Shown here piece by piece: positions 12,523 to 22,571 of a stretch of 64,000 nucleotides of DNA. The DNA is from Hirsutella rhossiliensis (taxonomy: Eukaryota > Ascomycota > Sordariomycetes > Hypocreales > Ophiocordycipitaceae), in the NCBI RefSeq assembly GCF_020360975.1, contig NW_025408675.1, positions 1,922,001-1,986,000 on the forward strand, given 5' to 3'. Numbering within the stretch: the stretch's first letter is position 1; every line of letters begins with the position of its first letter. The notes beneath the pieces are model-generated. The model saw nothing but the letters and a program-made list of their open reading frames with translations. It ran no database searches and was not told the origin of the DNA. The position numbers were made by a program, and so were the translations under genes.

Positions 12523-12869
12523 TCAAAGGACTTCCGGGCTCGTTCAACTGCTTTGAGATACGTCTTCGCGATCGCAGGATGACTTCCACGCCAATTGTCA
12601 AGCCAACTTGACGAGACCGGGCGGGCATTGGGATCTCGACGCATTCTTATTGCATTTGCAACAGCTTCAAGTTGCTCTCTCGTGGCGGGCATGCCGGTGC
12701 GTTCCATCCACTGTACATACGCAACCAGGGCGTCGTCTTCGTCCTCCGTCAGCGCCAATGGACGCCCTGGAGCACGGGAAAAGGGGTTTCTTATGAAATT
12801 AATGGCTCTCTGTACGGATGAGCTCTTCACATTGTAACGGATGGCCGCATCTCGCACGGAAAGAGGCGT
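12510..12869 (-). pseudogene. Transposase piece: tandem DNA-binding HTH domains
   Basis: Reads RTPLSVRDAAIRYNV..., the start of a psq-type helix-turn-helix in which RDAAxxYNV precedes the recognition helix. It goes on to GRPLALTEDEDDALVAYV and a WLDNWRGSHPAI segment typical of the CENPB-type HTH. These domains bind the terminal inverted repeats. The frame closes at a TAG at 12,510-12,512, but the next domain continues in another frame from a GGG/CCC run at 12,513-12,515. Upstream, the first about 31 residues (12,966-12,873) lie in a different frame across a T4 run. Confidence 0.88.
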
Positions 12870-13055
12870 TCTTTTGGTGTTGTTGAGCGACGAACATCGG
12901 CTCTGGGGTCGCGACGAGACGCCAGAACGGCTTTGCTGCCTCCAGGGTAGCCATGTTATCTGTCATAATGTATTCCGGCAAAAGATACGTAAATAAAGTC
13001 AAGTTGCGCGAGAAAACGCGGTTGAGATGCATAGGGTTGACGTTTTGGAGGTGGG

Positions 13056-13156
13056 CTGCTGTGCCGGATTTTTTGGGCTGTGCCGGATTTTTTGGGCCAA
13101 CTAAGTGGCGAAGACACTTAGTTGGGCTGCTGTGGCCCCACACCAAGATCAACGGG
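13056..13156 (-). repeat. Right terminal inverted repeat of Fot1-like element (101 bp)
   Basis: Exact inverted copy of 10,366-10,466, ending ATCAACGGG followed by the TA duplication. Perfect identity between the ends argues for recent transposition or an intact, mobilisable unit. Confidence 0.97.
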
Positions 13157-13158
13157 TA

Positions 13159-15100
13159 AGGCTTTAAGGATACTATAGATTACTTACGAGCTTAATATAA
13201 AGCTTTATAAGCGATAGAAGATCGACCCTTTACTTTAATAGGAGGACCTTAAAGCTAACTTAAGTACTAATAGGAGTCCTTTAAGGCTCCCCCTTATCCT
13301 TAATCCTATTTCTATACTATATAACCCCCTTATATAAGAAGCTTAGTATAATATATAGTATTTATACTATTAGCTTTACTAATAATATAAAGATAGTTAG
13401 TATTAGACCTAATAAGGTAATAATAGTAGTACGCTTAAAGGAGGCTTAGAAGGTATACGCGGAGTAAGTAGCTAAGTTTACGGTTACTTTTAAACTATTA
13501 AAGAGTAAGTTAATATACTTTATATAAAGGAGATAAGCGATAACGACGCCGGTCTACCTTAGGACCGACGTAGTAATACCGGTCTAAGAGGCCCGCCTAC
13601 TAAGGGTTTAGGTATACCGGAAACTATGCTAAAAAGCATACTTAAAATAGCTCTAGGCAAAGATAAAGCGCTAGACTATAGCCCTAACTAAGCTCGCGTC
13701 GTTTATATAAGGCTACTCCCTACTATATACTAAGGAAGTCTATAGTAAGGTAATCCGGTCCTTAATCTCCTATACTATAGTTATATTCTATAAGATAATA
13801 CTTATAAAGGGGAAACTACGCGGGATTACGCGGGACCTAGTATAGGACTAGTTAGCTTACCTTTAAGTAGTAATAAGCGCCTAACGCGCGACCTTAGTCT
13901 ACTAAGTAAAAGCGGAGGTATAGGTACCCTTAATTAACCTTTACTTAAACTAAAGAATAATAAATACCCTTTAAAGGTTAAAGGATTTAGGGCTCTTAAG
14001 CTAAATTTAACGCGTATTTAATATAGTCGCGGGTATAGTTAAGAGGAGGTAACGCTAGAAAGTAAGTAGGCACCTAGCGGCGCTACTACCTAGTAGGCCC
14101 CCCTTTATAAAGGAGATAAGGGGGGTCTAAAGCTAGATAGGATCGGACAACCTCTTAGATAAAGCTAGGTCGCTTAAAAGGCTAAATAAGGAATAGGCTG
14201 CTTAATAGAACGCTAAGGAAAACGCGATCTAATAAAACTAAACTACCCTTTACCCCGCTAACTTCTTACTATAGTTAAATAAAGCAATAACGCTAGACTA
14301 TTATAAGGGCCTCCCTAAGTATATTAGTATAGTAATTACTTAGATATATATAAGAAAGATTAGGCTTAATAACTTCCTTTTTAATTAATAGGTTCTTAGT
14401 ATAGTCCTATTAATATATACCTATAAATAAAAATAAGATACTATTTACTATATAATAATTAACTATCTATTAATAGAGGAAGTAAGAGAGTCCCTCTTAA
14501 TATAGGCCTAGGATATAAGTAATATAAGAGTAGGCCTTTAAAGGAAAAAGATAGTAGCGCCGCTAGTATAATAGTTCCTTTACTTAGGTAGGCTCTACTA
14601 GTTCGACTTAGCCTAGAGGCTATATATAGATATACTAGATAATAAGGCCGGGGCTATACTAAAGATAGAGCGGCCTTAAACTAAGACTACCTTAGCTAAC
14701 TACCTCCTTTATTAAAGCGACCTAAGAAAGGGAAAGGAATTATAATAATAAGTCTATAGTATCGACTAAATTAGACTTAGACTAAGCGTAAACCTCGCCG
14801 CTTAAACTATAGACCGAATAGAATTAATATAACTTAACTAAGCTAGCTTTAATAGCTATAAAATAAGACCTATTACTAAAAGACTATAATTAAATAAGAC
14901 TTAACCTAAAACTAAACTAAGATAAAGCTAATAACTAGCCTTAAACTATAACCTTAACCTAACTCGTTAGTAGTAACGTCTGCCTTATTATTATAGTAGG
15001 AATAATAGGACCCCCTTAAGGTAGTACGCGGGGTATAGGAGGGAGTAACTTAAGACTTATAAGGAGTATAAGGACTACTACTACTATAAGAAGCTTAATA
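13159..15100 (+). mobile_element. LINE, 3' segment: remainder of ORF2 reverse transcriptase and C-terminal region, RIP-mutated
   Basis: Picks up the RT directly after the Fot1 insertion. 13,159-13,460 is present in inverted form at 22,572-22,830, confirming the same family. Decayed ORF2 sequence can be followed to roughly 15,100, but the exact 3' end, and whether a poly-A or simple repeat tail survives, cannot be determined by eye. I could not place the catalytic YADD box with confidence. Confidence 0.7.
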
Positions 15101-15199
15101 ATAACTAGCTAGGCTTAACCTTAAACCTAAACTAAAGCTAGTTTAGATAGCTAGCTTATAAGATAAAGTAATAACTAGGGTCTATACTAAGGTAGGACC

Positions 15200-16430
15200 T
15201 ATACTAGCGGCGGCGCGGAGGCGTTCGCTATAGCCTATACTATAACTATAGATTTAATCGAGGTTAAGACTAGTAACGATCTTAGCTAAGACCGAACCGC
15301 GATAGCTATAAAGACGCTACTAAATAAAGTTAAAAGCGTTAGTAGGGTTAGTAAGCGACGTAAGATAGGGGCGCTTTAGGGCAAGCTCGGCGCTAAGAAA
15401 ACTACTAGGCTAAGACTTAGCGTCGGAGCTAAGGGAGGGTAACGTAGTAGTCTCCTACGTTAGCTTTAAGATAACTATAGGTATAGTAATAGTAGTAGAC
15501 TCCTTAGCCTTAGCCTTAAATAGACCCTTAGATATAATAGCTACCTTACCCTTACCTTTACCTTTACCTTTCCTTTTATTAAAAGGGGCTAAGGCTAGAT
15601 TAAGCTTAGTAAGGTTAAAACCGCTACCCTTACTATCGTAATCGTTACTAGCGATAAGATAGAAATAGTTAGCGAGATCGTTAACCGCTATAAAAGTCTT
15701 TTAAGTAACTAAGAGCGACTTAGGCCTAACCTAAGCTAAGGTCTTAATAGTATTACTAAACTTACTTAGGTGCTTTTTTAGGGACTTATATATATAGCGG
15801 GTATTATCTATAAAACGGGTAAAAGCTAAGGTAAGAGTCTTAATATTTTCGGCGACTATAGCTAGACTAAGGGCGGACTTACTTAACGCGCCCTTACCCT
15901 TAATAGTAAGGGCCTTCTAACTAATATATATATAAGTTTCTAAAGTAGTATAGTAAAGGTACTCTTATACTAAGCCCTTTATAAGGGAGGGGCTATTAAC
16001 CTTAGACTATACTTAATAAAGGGTATAAGCGGCCTCCTTACCCTTAAAGGTAATCTAGAACTTAGATTAGTACTAAACTTAGACTATACTATAGTAGGGT
16101 AGGGTTACTTACTTAGTAATAGGACTAGTTAAAGTTAGCGTAAGTAATATATACTTTAGCCTTTATAGCTAGTAAAGTTAATAAAAAGTATTAAAAGTAA
16201 GACTAACCTAGGATAGGACTAAGACTAATACTTATAAGACTAGTTTTAATAGCTAGCGAAGGACTTATAAGTAAGCTCGTTAGTAAGGCGCCCGATATAT
16301 ATAAAATAAGGGATAGAGCGTTCCGATCCTACTATAGTAGCGACTTTCTTATAAGGAGGGGGCTTTAAAGGAGGTAAGCCGCTACTACTTAAGTCGGCTT
16401 CTTAGTTAGATATAGTAATATAACAGCGAA
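15200..16430 (-). pseudogene. Unidentified minus-strand ORF with a KGKGKGKGK tract, RIP-mutated
   Basis: On the minus strand a reading frame with few stops runs from about 16,400 to 15,200. The best preserved part (about 15,720-15,530) has no stop at all. It reads KTFIAVNDLANYFYLIASND, then a Gly/Ser spacer, a Leu-rich helix, and the basic run KGKGKGKGK at about 15,560. I do not recognise the family. It could be ORF1 of a LINE, a Gag-like protein or an accessory transposon protein. GC content is somewhat higher than in its neighbours. Confidence 0.4.
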
Positions 16431-16651
16431 CGAACTAAATATAGTATAGGGGAGAACTAAGGATATAGAAACAATATAGGTAAGGAGCTAAGGCCTATAT
16501 AAGCGAGGATAAATAAAGAGGTAAGAAGAGATAAGAACGAAACTATAAAGGGAGGGTAGGTATATATATACGCGAGCCGGGCGCGTATAATTAATAACTA
16601 TATAATAGATAGTAAATATAGGCTACCGCGCCCTTAATTAAGAAGTTATAT

Positions 16652-16724
16652 TATCACGAAAAAGATATAGCCGCCTATTAGATTTAAGCGACAGCGTTAA
16701 TTAACGTATATAGTATACGCGATA
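16652..16724 (-). repeat. TRIM-1 LTR (left)
   Basis: 73 bp, nearly identical to 16,953-17,025. Differences are G/A and C/T transitions at CA/TG/CG sites; this copy is more RIP-mutated than the right one. Confidence 0.85.
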
Positions 16725-16804
16725 CACCCCCTTAGGGATATCGGGTTAATTCGTCCCGGGATACCTAGATATCCTAGACTATAGCGGGAATTTTTATATA
16801 GGCA

Positions 16805-16900
16805 GGCCCTATGCTAAAACCGCGCTTAATTGCGCTAGCGGGACTCGAACTACGGGCCTTTCGGGTAGTGCGCGCTAGGCTAGCTAGAAGAAGTGCGTGC
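16805..16900 (-). other. tRNA-like (Pol III A-box/B-box-like) segment inside TRIM-1
   Basis: On the minus strand the interior contains TAGCCTAGCGCG, resembling an A box, and about 32 nt downstream GTTCGAGTCCC, a near-perfect B box, followed by CGCTAGCGC. The spacing is shorter than the usual 44 nt, and the T-arm stem does not pair well, so this is not a functional tRNA. It may be a tRNA-derived insert or promoter remnant. Confidence 0.35.
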
Positions 16901-16952
16901 GCAGTCACCGGGAAGTTCCCGGAGGGGTAACCCCTCCGCCCGGGCTTATAAC

Positions 16953-17025
16953 TGTCACGAAAAAGATATGGCCGCCTATCAGATTCAAGCGACAGCGTTA
17001 ATTAACGTATATAGTATACGTGATA
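16953..17025 (-). repeat. TRIM-1 LTR (right)
   Basis: 73 bp, starts TGTCACG, retains TG and CA at positions lost in the left copy. Confidence 0.85.
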
Positions 17026-17030
17026 TATAT

Positions 17031-17530
17031 AGCTAGATAAGAACCGATTTTTAATTAGCGGAGCTAGCTAACTAAATTTTAATTAGCCGGCCCTACCTAG
17101 GAGCGACCTATACTAGCGCCCGGCCTAGTAACCGGATATTACCTACCCTACTAACTAATAGACCGATAGGCCGACGCGGCTGCTATAGCGGCTACGCGGT
17201 AGTAGTATAGGAGCTATAGAGAATAAAGGCGCCTATAAGCCGGGCACTTAAAGAGAGACTACTACCTATAACCCTAGGCCCGGGCTAGTAAGCCTAGGCC
17301 GCGGCCGCTTAGGATACTAGCGGCTATAGCCTAAGAGGGCCTACGCTAAAAAGTAAATATATAAGAGAAGCCCGCGGTAGCTAGTATAAATTTCTTATAT
17401 ACTATAACTACGACCTCGTTTAAGGTAGATATATATCGAAAGAGGGGAGGGTTTTCTCTTAAGTACTTTAGTTTTTCCCTCCTATTTAATATCGAAGTTC
17501 TAGATACCTTTAGCTAGGTCCTTAGTATAA
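17031..17530. other. GC-richer degraded stretch, no recognisable gene
   Basis: About 500 bp with several GC-rich blocks (for example 17,100-17,340) and few CA/TG sites. No frame could be followed on either strand. Probably a fragment of the repeat that received TRIM-1. Confidence 0.5.
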
Positions 17531-17534
17531 TTTT

Positions 17535-18745
17535 AATAATAATATATTTCTATTTATTAGTATAAGCTTATCTTAACTAGCTTTTCTTAAAAGAAGCTAT
17601 AGATACTTAGTAAAGGTCTTTTATCTTTATAGGTTATTCTATTAAACTATATTATAAAGCCTCTTTTTACTAGCTTATTTTATAAAGCCTCCTTATACTT
17701 ATTATTTCTTTAAAATAGTAAAATAAGAATATAAAGGTATATTCTTATAGCCTCCCTTAAAAAGTACTAGGTAAATAGTACTATTTACTAGTTATTTCTT
17801 TTATAGTAAAATTATCCTTATTAAGAATAAGGTATATAATAAGAATATAAGGGAAATTTTTAAAACCTTTTCTAGGAAAAGCCTTAGTAAGAAAAATCCT
17901 AGTTATAGTTATAATATTTCTCTTTTTTTTAAGTAAACCTTTATAAGGAAACCCCTTATTTTTATAAGTTATTTTTTATTATTAAGAAACCTTTTTTAAA
18001 GGAAAAAACCTATTAGTTATATATAGAGGAAAAGCTAAGAAAGTAAAAGATAGCTAAAAAAAAACCCTTTATTTAAGGGATATATACTTTTCTTTTAAGG
18101 CTCTTTTAATTCCTTAAGGGAAAGAAGCTCTTAAAACTTAAAGAAATTTTCTCTTCTTAGTTCCTTAGTAGATATATCGGTAATATTATCTTTAGATTTA
18201 ATATAGAAAATCTAGATCTTTTTTTCCTTAATATTCTCTTAGGTATAGAAGTAAGCTATATCTATATACTTTATCTTTTTATAGAATTCTAGGATTTTAG
18301 CTAATTTAATAGCTGCCTTATTATGTATTAAGATAAGAGGTATAGTATTAAGAGTCTTAATAGATAAGCTATTATTTATAAAATAAAATAGCCGATTTAA
18401 ATATAAAGCTTCTTTATTAGCTTTCCTAAGAGTAATAAATTTAGCTTTATAAGTTAATAAAGCTATAGACTTTTACTTTTAGCTAGCTTAACTTATAATA
18501 TCTTTATAAATATAAAAATAGTATCTAAAAATAGATTTTCTATTTATAAGGTTAAAAGCCTAGCTAGCGTTAAAATAACCTTTTATAAAATTATAAGTAT
18601 AAGGGATATTATAGTAATAAATTATCTATAGGTTAGGTTATTTATTTAAATAATTCTTAATAGTATTTAACGCCTTAAAATATATATTATTTAGTTTAAA
18701 AGTAAATCTAGTATAAGAAATAATAGTATATAAAATATCTAGCTT
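17535..18745 (-). mobile_element. copia-2 family fragment: 3' end of pol and part of the LTR
   Basis: Collinear with 39,830-41,060 of the full copia-2 element: LTR end (about 17,535-17,745, ending TATATTCTTATA), the same purine-rich tract complement (GCCTCCCTTAAAAAG), then about 1 kb of decayed pol. It stops abruptly at about 18,745 where the full copy continues. Truncated remnant, minus strand. Confidence 0.75.
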
Positions 18746-19122
18746 ACTTTAATAAGTAAGATTATACCCTTATAAATATTAGCCTATTAAAGGGATAAGA
18801 CCCTTAGTACTCCTTATTTAACTTCCTTTTAAGTATACTTAAAGGCTTTATAAAGACCTTAATTATCTAATTAAGTATCTTTTTTAATTATAGTTAATTT
18901 GAATTTTTATTTTTCCCTTTTAAAGTAAAGGCCGCTAGTTATATAACTTTAGTAAAGATAAAAAAGTATAAAGTAAAGAAATCTCTAAGACTTATATTAA
19001 TAACTAAAGACCCTTAAAGCTATATATAAGACTAATAATTAAATAATTATATAGTTAATTACTTTACTAATCCTTAGTTATATACTATATATACTTTAGG
19101 TATATACCTTTATTCTTATTAA
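18746..19122. other. AT-rich stretch, no recognisable gene
   Basis: About 375 bp between the copia-2 fragment and a gypsy-2 fragment. I see no repeat partner in the window and no frame. Confidence 0.5.
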
Positions 19123-19839
19123 ACTAGCTAGATCCCTAAATATCTATAATACTATTTTTATTATATAGCTATAGCTAGCTAAATAACTAAACGCCTAACT
19201 TAGCTTAGAACTTAATACTAATTACTAGGAAGTTAAAAGAATCCTTAACTCTAGAACTTATAAATATAGCTAAGGGACCGCTTATATAAAATACCTTATT
19301 AGCTAGAACGGCTAGCTAAGTAGCTATAATTCTTAGGTAGCCGCTAAGGATATTATTATTAAAGACCTTATTAAAGAATTTAATATATAGTAAGGAGTAT
19401 TATAAGGTTATATTACCTATACTTAAAAGCTTTATATATATACTATATAATAATATAAGCTACTATAGCTAAAAGAAAAATAATAATATATAGTATATAC
19501 TATTATTATTTATTCTTTTAAAAGTCTAAGGATAAGTTAACTAGCTAATAAGTATTAATAAGCCGCCCGCGGTAAATAGTAATTTAATTTTATATTTTAA
19601 TACCTATATTTATTTTTATTTTAAGAACCTAATTTCCTTATCTTTTTACGCTCTTTTTCTATATTAAACCGCGCCCCTCTTATACTTATATTTAAGGTTC
19701 CTATTATATAAGGCTATAAGTATCGTAGTAAAGACCTAGTATTTTACTAGTATTTCTCTAATTAAATCTGCCGCTAACCGCCGCGCTTAAGCTTTAAGGG
19801 ATTCCGCTAAGTAGTTTAACTATATAAGAATAAAGTAAA

Positions 19840-21510
19840 TCTTTTCTATAACCTTAAGTTTAATATAGCTATATTTACTAAGCAGAAATAAGATAATTAT
19901 AGTATATATACTAACTACTATAACCTTCTTACTAAAGAAGGATATAATCTTAATATAGGCTTAATAGAAAATAATATATATTACGCTCTTTTATCTCTTC
20001 CTTTATTTAAAGCCCGTAATATATATAAACGTAACTAGCTATACTTCTTTATACTTTATAGTATTACTACTTATTATATTACTACTATAACTCCTATAAC
20101 TACTTAAACTAATAAGAATATAATATTAACTATTTAACTATAGTAGGTTAGCGCTTCTTATTACCTTAATCTTAGTACTCCTTTATATATTTACTTTAAT
20201 AACTATACCTTATTACTATTAAGCTTTAGTAATTTATTTAGCGACTTACTACCCTTAGTTTTAAGTATTATAAGGAAAACCCTTAGTACCCCTTATAACG
20301 CTTATAAGTAGTTTACTTTATTATTTAATAAGGACGAGCTTCTTTTTTTATTACTATATAACCTAGATAGGGCTATCTTTCTTAATAAAACTAAGATAAT
20401 AACTAGCGCTTTTAAAACCGCGTAGATCGCTACTATCTTAGCTAATATTATTAATAAGCTCTTATTTAGATAGGTCGCCTTTATAGACGCTAAGATACAT
20501 AAGATTATCGCTACTATTACTAGCGTAAAGTACCTCCTTACTTATTTAAAGATATTTAAGGCCGCTATTATAAAAAAGCGTAAGGCTACTAGTATACTAA
20601 GAACCTATAAATTTAAAGAGAGCCTTAAGCATACCTTAGCTAAGACTAAAGGATCTAGTATAGTAAACCTTACCTTTAATAAGCTATTAAGGAACTTATT
20701 TACTAAATACTTACTTACTACTATTATAGCCTTACCCTTTACTCCTTTTAAGCGCGCTAACTTATTTACTAAGGAATAGGCCTTAATACTAGTCTAATAA
20801 AAGCTTAACCCCTTTTAGGTTCTAAGCTATAAGAAACCTAGACTATTCCCTATTATACCTTTTATAATATACTATAATAACCTAGCTAATATAAACGGCT
20901 ATATAAGTATTATTTACTTTAAGTTAAAAGCGTTAGTTTATAGAACCTTAAACGTAGCTATAATTTAAGTAAATCTATTTACTACTATTTATAAAGAAGC
21001 TAACGCTAACCTCTTACTTATTTAATACGCCGCTCTTATTAAAGTACTTACTAGCTTTATTTATAAGTTTACGTTTACCGCTTACCTCTTAAACGACTTA
21101 CTTAAGCTTACTATAGTATATTAAAGAGCCGCTTATATTAGCCCTTTATATACGTTAGTAGCGGCCTACCCTTATATAGCTAATATAATAGCTTATTTTA
21201 ACTTATTAAACTAAATATTTACTAATATATACTTAGGTAGGTTTTAGAACCTAGGCCTAACTATATAGTTACTAGTAATAATAATTTATAATTAAATCCT
21301 AGGCTCTTATAATAAACTAGCTATAATACTCTTAGTAGAACTAGCTTTAAATAACGCTTATAGTATACTTATTTATAAAGCTTTTAATATATAAGATACC
21401 TTAAGTAATATACTAATAAGCCTTAAATAACTAATAAAGAAAGAAGCTAAGAAGGAGATTCCTTACTTTACCCTTACTTTTATAATATAAGATAATTAGT
21501 TATTAGTTTA
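19840..21510 (+). pseudogene. gypsy-2 extra ORF, copy 2
   Basis: Homologous to 56,370-58,060, heavily RIP-mutated. The frame appears followable with former Gln and Trp codons as TAA/TAG. Function unknown; see the copy at 56,370. Confidence 0.5.
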
Positions 21511-21865
21511 GCTTTATTATATCCTTAGTTTTATTTATTTTATTACTAGCTTAGTTATAAAGCGCCCTTAGTTATAATTAGTTTTCCTTAGCTTAGCTAT
21601 ACTATACCCTTAGCCTTACTTATTTATTACCTTAGTTTAGCTACTTAGTGCCCTTAGTTTTAATAGTATTTTACTTTTAGCTTAGCTACCTTATACCCTT
21701 AGTATTAATTATATTAGGTTACGTTCTTAATAAAATATAAGTTATCTTTTTTATTAACCTTAGAAATTTATATAACTTTACTATAATTCCTTATTAGCGC
21801 GACTCTTACTTAAATACTATAAGAGACTAATAAGGATATTAATTAATTCTTTTACCTTAGGTATT

Positions 21866-22571
21866 TATTATAAGATACCTTATAATTAATATTTTAAGTA
21901 CTTATAGCGATATTTACTTCCTTTATAGAAGTTACCCTTAACTCCTTAAAGCTCCTTATAAAAGAAAGAACTTAAAAGCTACTAAGTAAACTCTAGGAAA
22001 TTACTTAGAAATCCTATAAATAATAACTAAGTAGATTATATAGAGATTTTATAGAGATTTCCCTTAAGGATATATTATATAAGGAATATACTATAATTTC
22101 CTAAGTAATAATAGGTCTTTTAAGATTATATTAATATTTACTTAAGAATTTACTATAAAAATATAATAGGGAAATTATAGAGAAATACTTATACTTACCT
22201 AAGGAAAATACTAAGTAATACTACTAATACGCTATATTAGTATTATATAATTATAAAGTTAAGATATTACTTAGTTAAAGCCTTAAGTAAGGTCTTATAC
22301 TTACTATAGTATATATAAAAGATAGAGAACTTATTAAATCTTAAGTAAGTAAAGAAAAATATAAATAGTTATTACTACTCTTACTTTAACTTATAAGACT
22401 AATAGCTAGTTTATATTTAACGTACGTAATAATATATAGTAGCTAGTCTATATAATATATCTAATTATATATAGTAGCTAGTCTATTTAGTTAATTATTA
22501 AACTTATACTAAATCTAAGTAAATAGCTAGGTTAAAGTACTAGCCTTATACTAAGAAACTAATACTTAATA
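21866..22571 (+). repeat. gypsy-2 LTR (copy of the truncated element)
   Basis: 706 bp, same length as the LTRs at 58,416-59,121 and 48,696-49,974 (after removing an insertion). Starts TATTATAAGATACC, a decayed TGTTAT. More RIP-mutated than the others. Confidence 0.88.

Larger units (their letters stand above)
10739..12966 (-). pseudogene. Fot1/pogo-family transposase (HTH-psq, HTH-CENPB, DDE), read through six single-base frame changes
   Basis: One transposase spread over three frames. The likely start is ATG at 12,966 (MTDNMATLEA), the last plausible Met before the DNA-binding domain; an earlier in-frame Met exists upstream. Domain order: psq-like HTH (about 12,870-12,780), CENPB-type HTH (about 12,780-12,560), DDE nuclease (about 12,450-11,640), then a long coiled, basic and finally acidic tail to the stop at 10,739. 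The catalytic acids are all present: Asp in NEDEAG (12,427-12,429), Asp in VVDG (11,962-11,964) and Asp in QPLDVG (11,855-11,857), with about 35 residues between the last two, as in the family. The frame changes can be placed at homopolymers at 12,872-12,875, 12,513-12,515, 11,891-11,894, 11,693-11,697, 11,526-11,531 and 11,058-11,061. Net length would be about 743 residues, longer than Fot1 itself (about 540). It is a pseudogene if the sequence is correct, and possibly intact if these are consensus errors. Confidence 0.9.
10366..13156 (-). mobile_element. Fot1/pogo-type (Tc1/mariner superfamily) DNA transposon, not RIP-mutated
   Basis: 2,791 bp, bounded by perfect 101-bp terminal inverted repeats and TA duplications at 10,364-10,365 and 13,157-13,158. 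It is the only long stretch in the window with normal CA/TG frequency and balanced base composition. It encodes one transposase on the minus strand with CENP-B-type helix-turn-helix domains and a DDE catalytic domain. The host LINE continues on both sides. Two other LINE copies, at about 22,830 and about 63,399 on the opposite strand, show the empty site with one TA. Lack of RIP means either arrival after RIP ceased to act here or no second copy when RIP was active. Confidence 0.96.
16652..17025 (-). mobile_element. TRIM-1: 374-bp miniature LTR retrotransposon with copia-type primer site
   Basis: Two 73-bp direct repeats (16,652-16,724 and 16,953-17,025), with ends TRTCACG and CGYGATA, flank a 228-bp interior. 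The target duplication TATAT is at 16,647-16,651 and 17,026-17,030. Read on the minus strand, the interior begins GTTATAAGCCCGG and ends CCCTAAGGGGGTG. These match the primer-binding site and polypurine tract of copia-1 in this window, so it is probably a non-autonomous partner of that family. No coding capacity. The interior and right LTR keep CA/TG (only mildly RIP-mutated). Confidence 0.82.
19123..22571 (+). mobile_element. gypsy-2 fragment: 3' region (chromodomain tail, extra ORF) and 3' LTR
   Basis: Collinear with 55,667-59,121 of the complete gypsy-2 element, 5'-truncated at about 19,123 and ending with a 706-bp LTR (21,866-22,571). The extra ORF of this family is present at about 19,840-21,510. 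It supplies a third independent copy for judging that ORF. The LTR abuts LINE sequence at 22,572 with no target duplication visible, so the fragment was probably left by deletion or rearrangement. Confidence 0.85.

Noticed and set aside
12799..13152. Transposase start inside the right inverted repeat (117-codon ORF)
   Set aside because: The upstream half translates the terminal repeat itself. The Met at 12,966 is a better start, and the last part of this frame is out of register with the HTH domain.
10717..13159. Several 62-82 codon plus-strand ORFs within the Fot1 element
   Set aside because: They are shadows of the minus-strand transposase, with no recognisable motifs and no consistent start context.
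16805..16900. Functional tRNA gene
   Set aside because: A/B-box spacing is too short and the acceptor and T-arm stems do not pair properly; kept only as a tRNA-like segment.
16652..17025. MITE or DNA transposon interpretation of TRIM-1
   Set aside because: Terminal repeats are direct, target duplication is 5 bp, and a primer-binding site and polypurine tract are present, all LTR-retroelement features.
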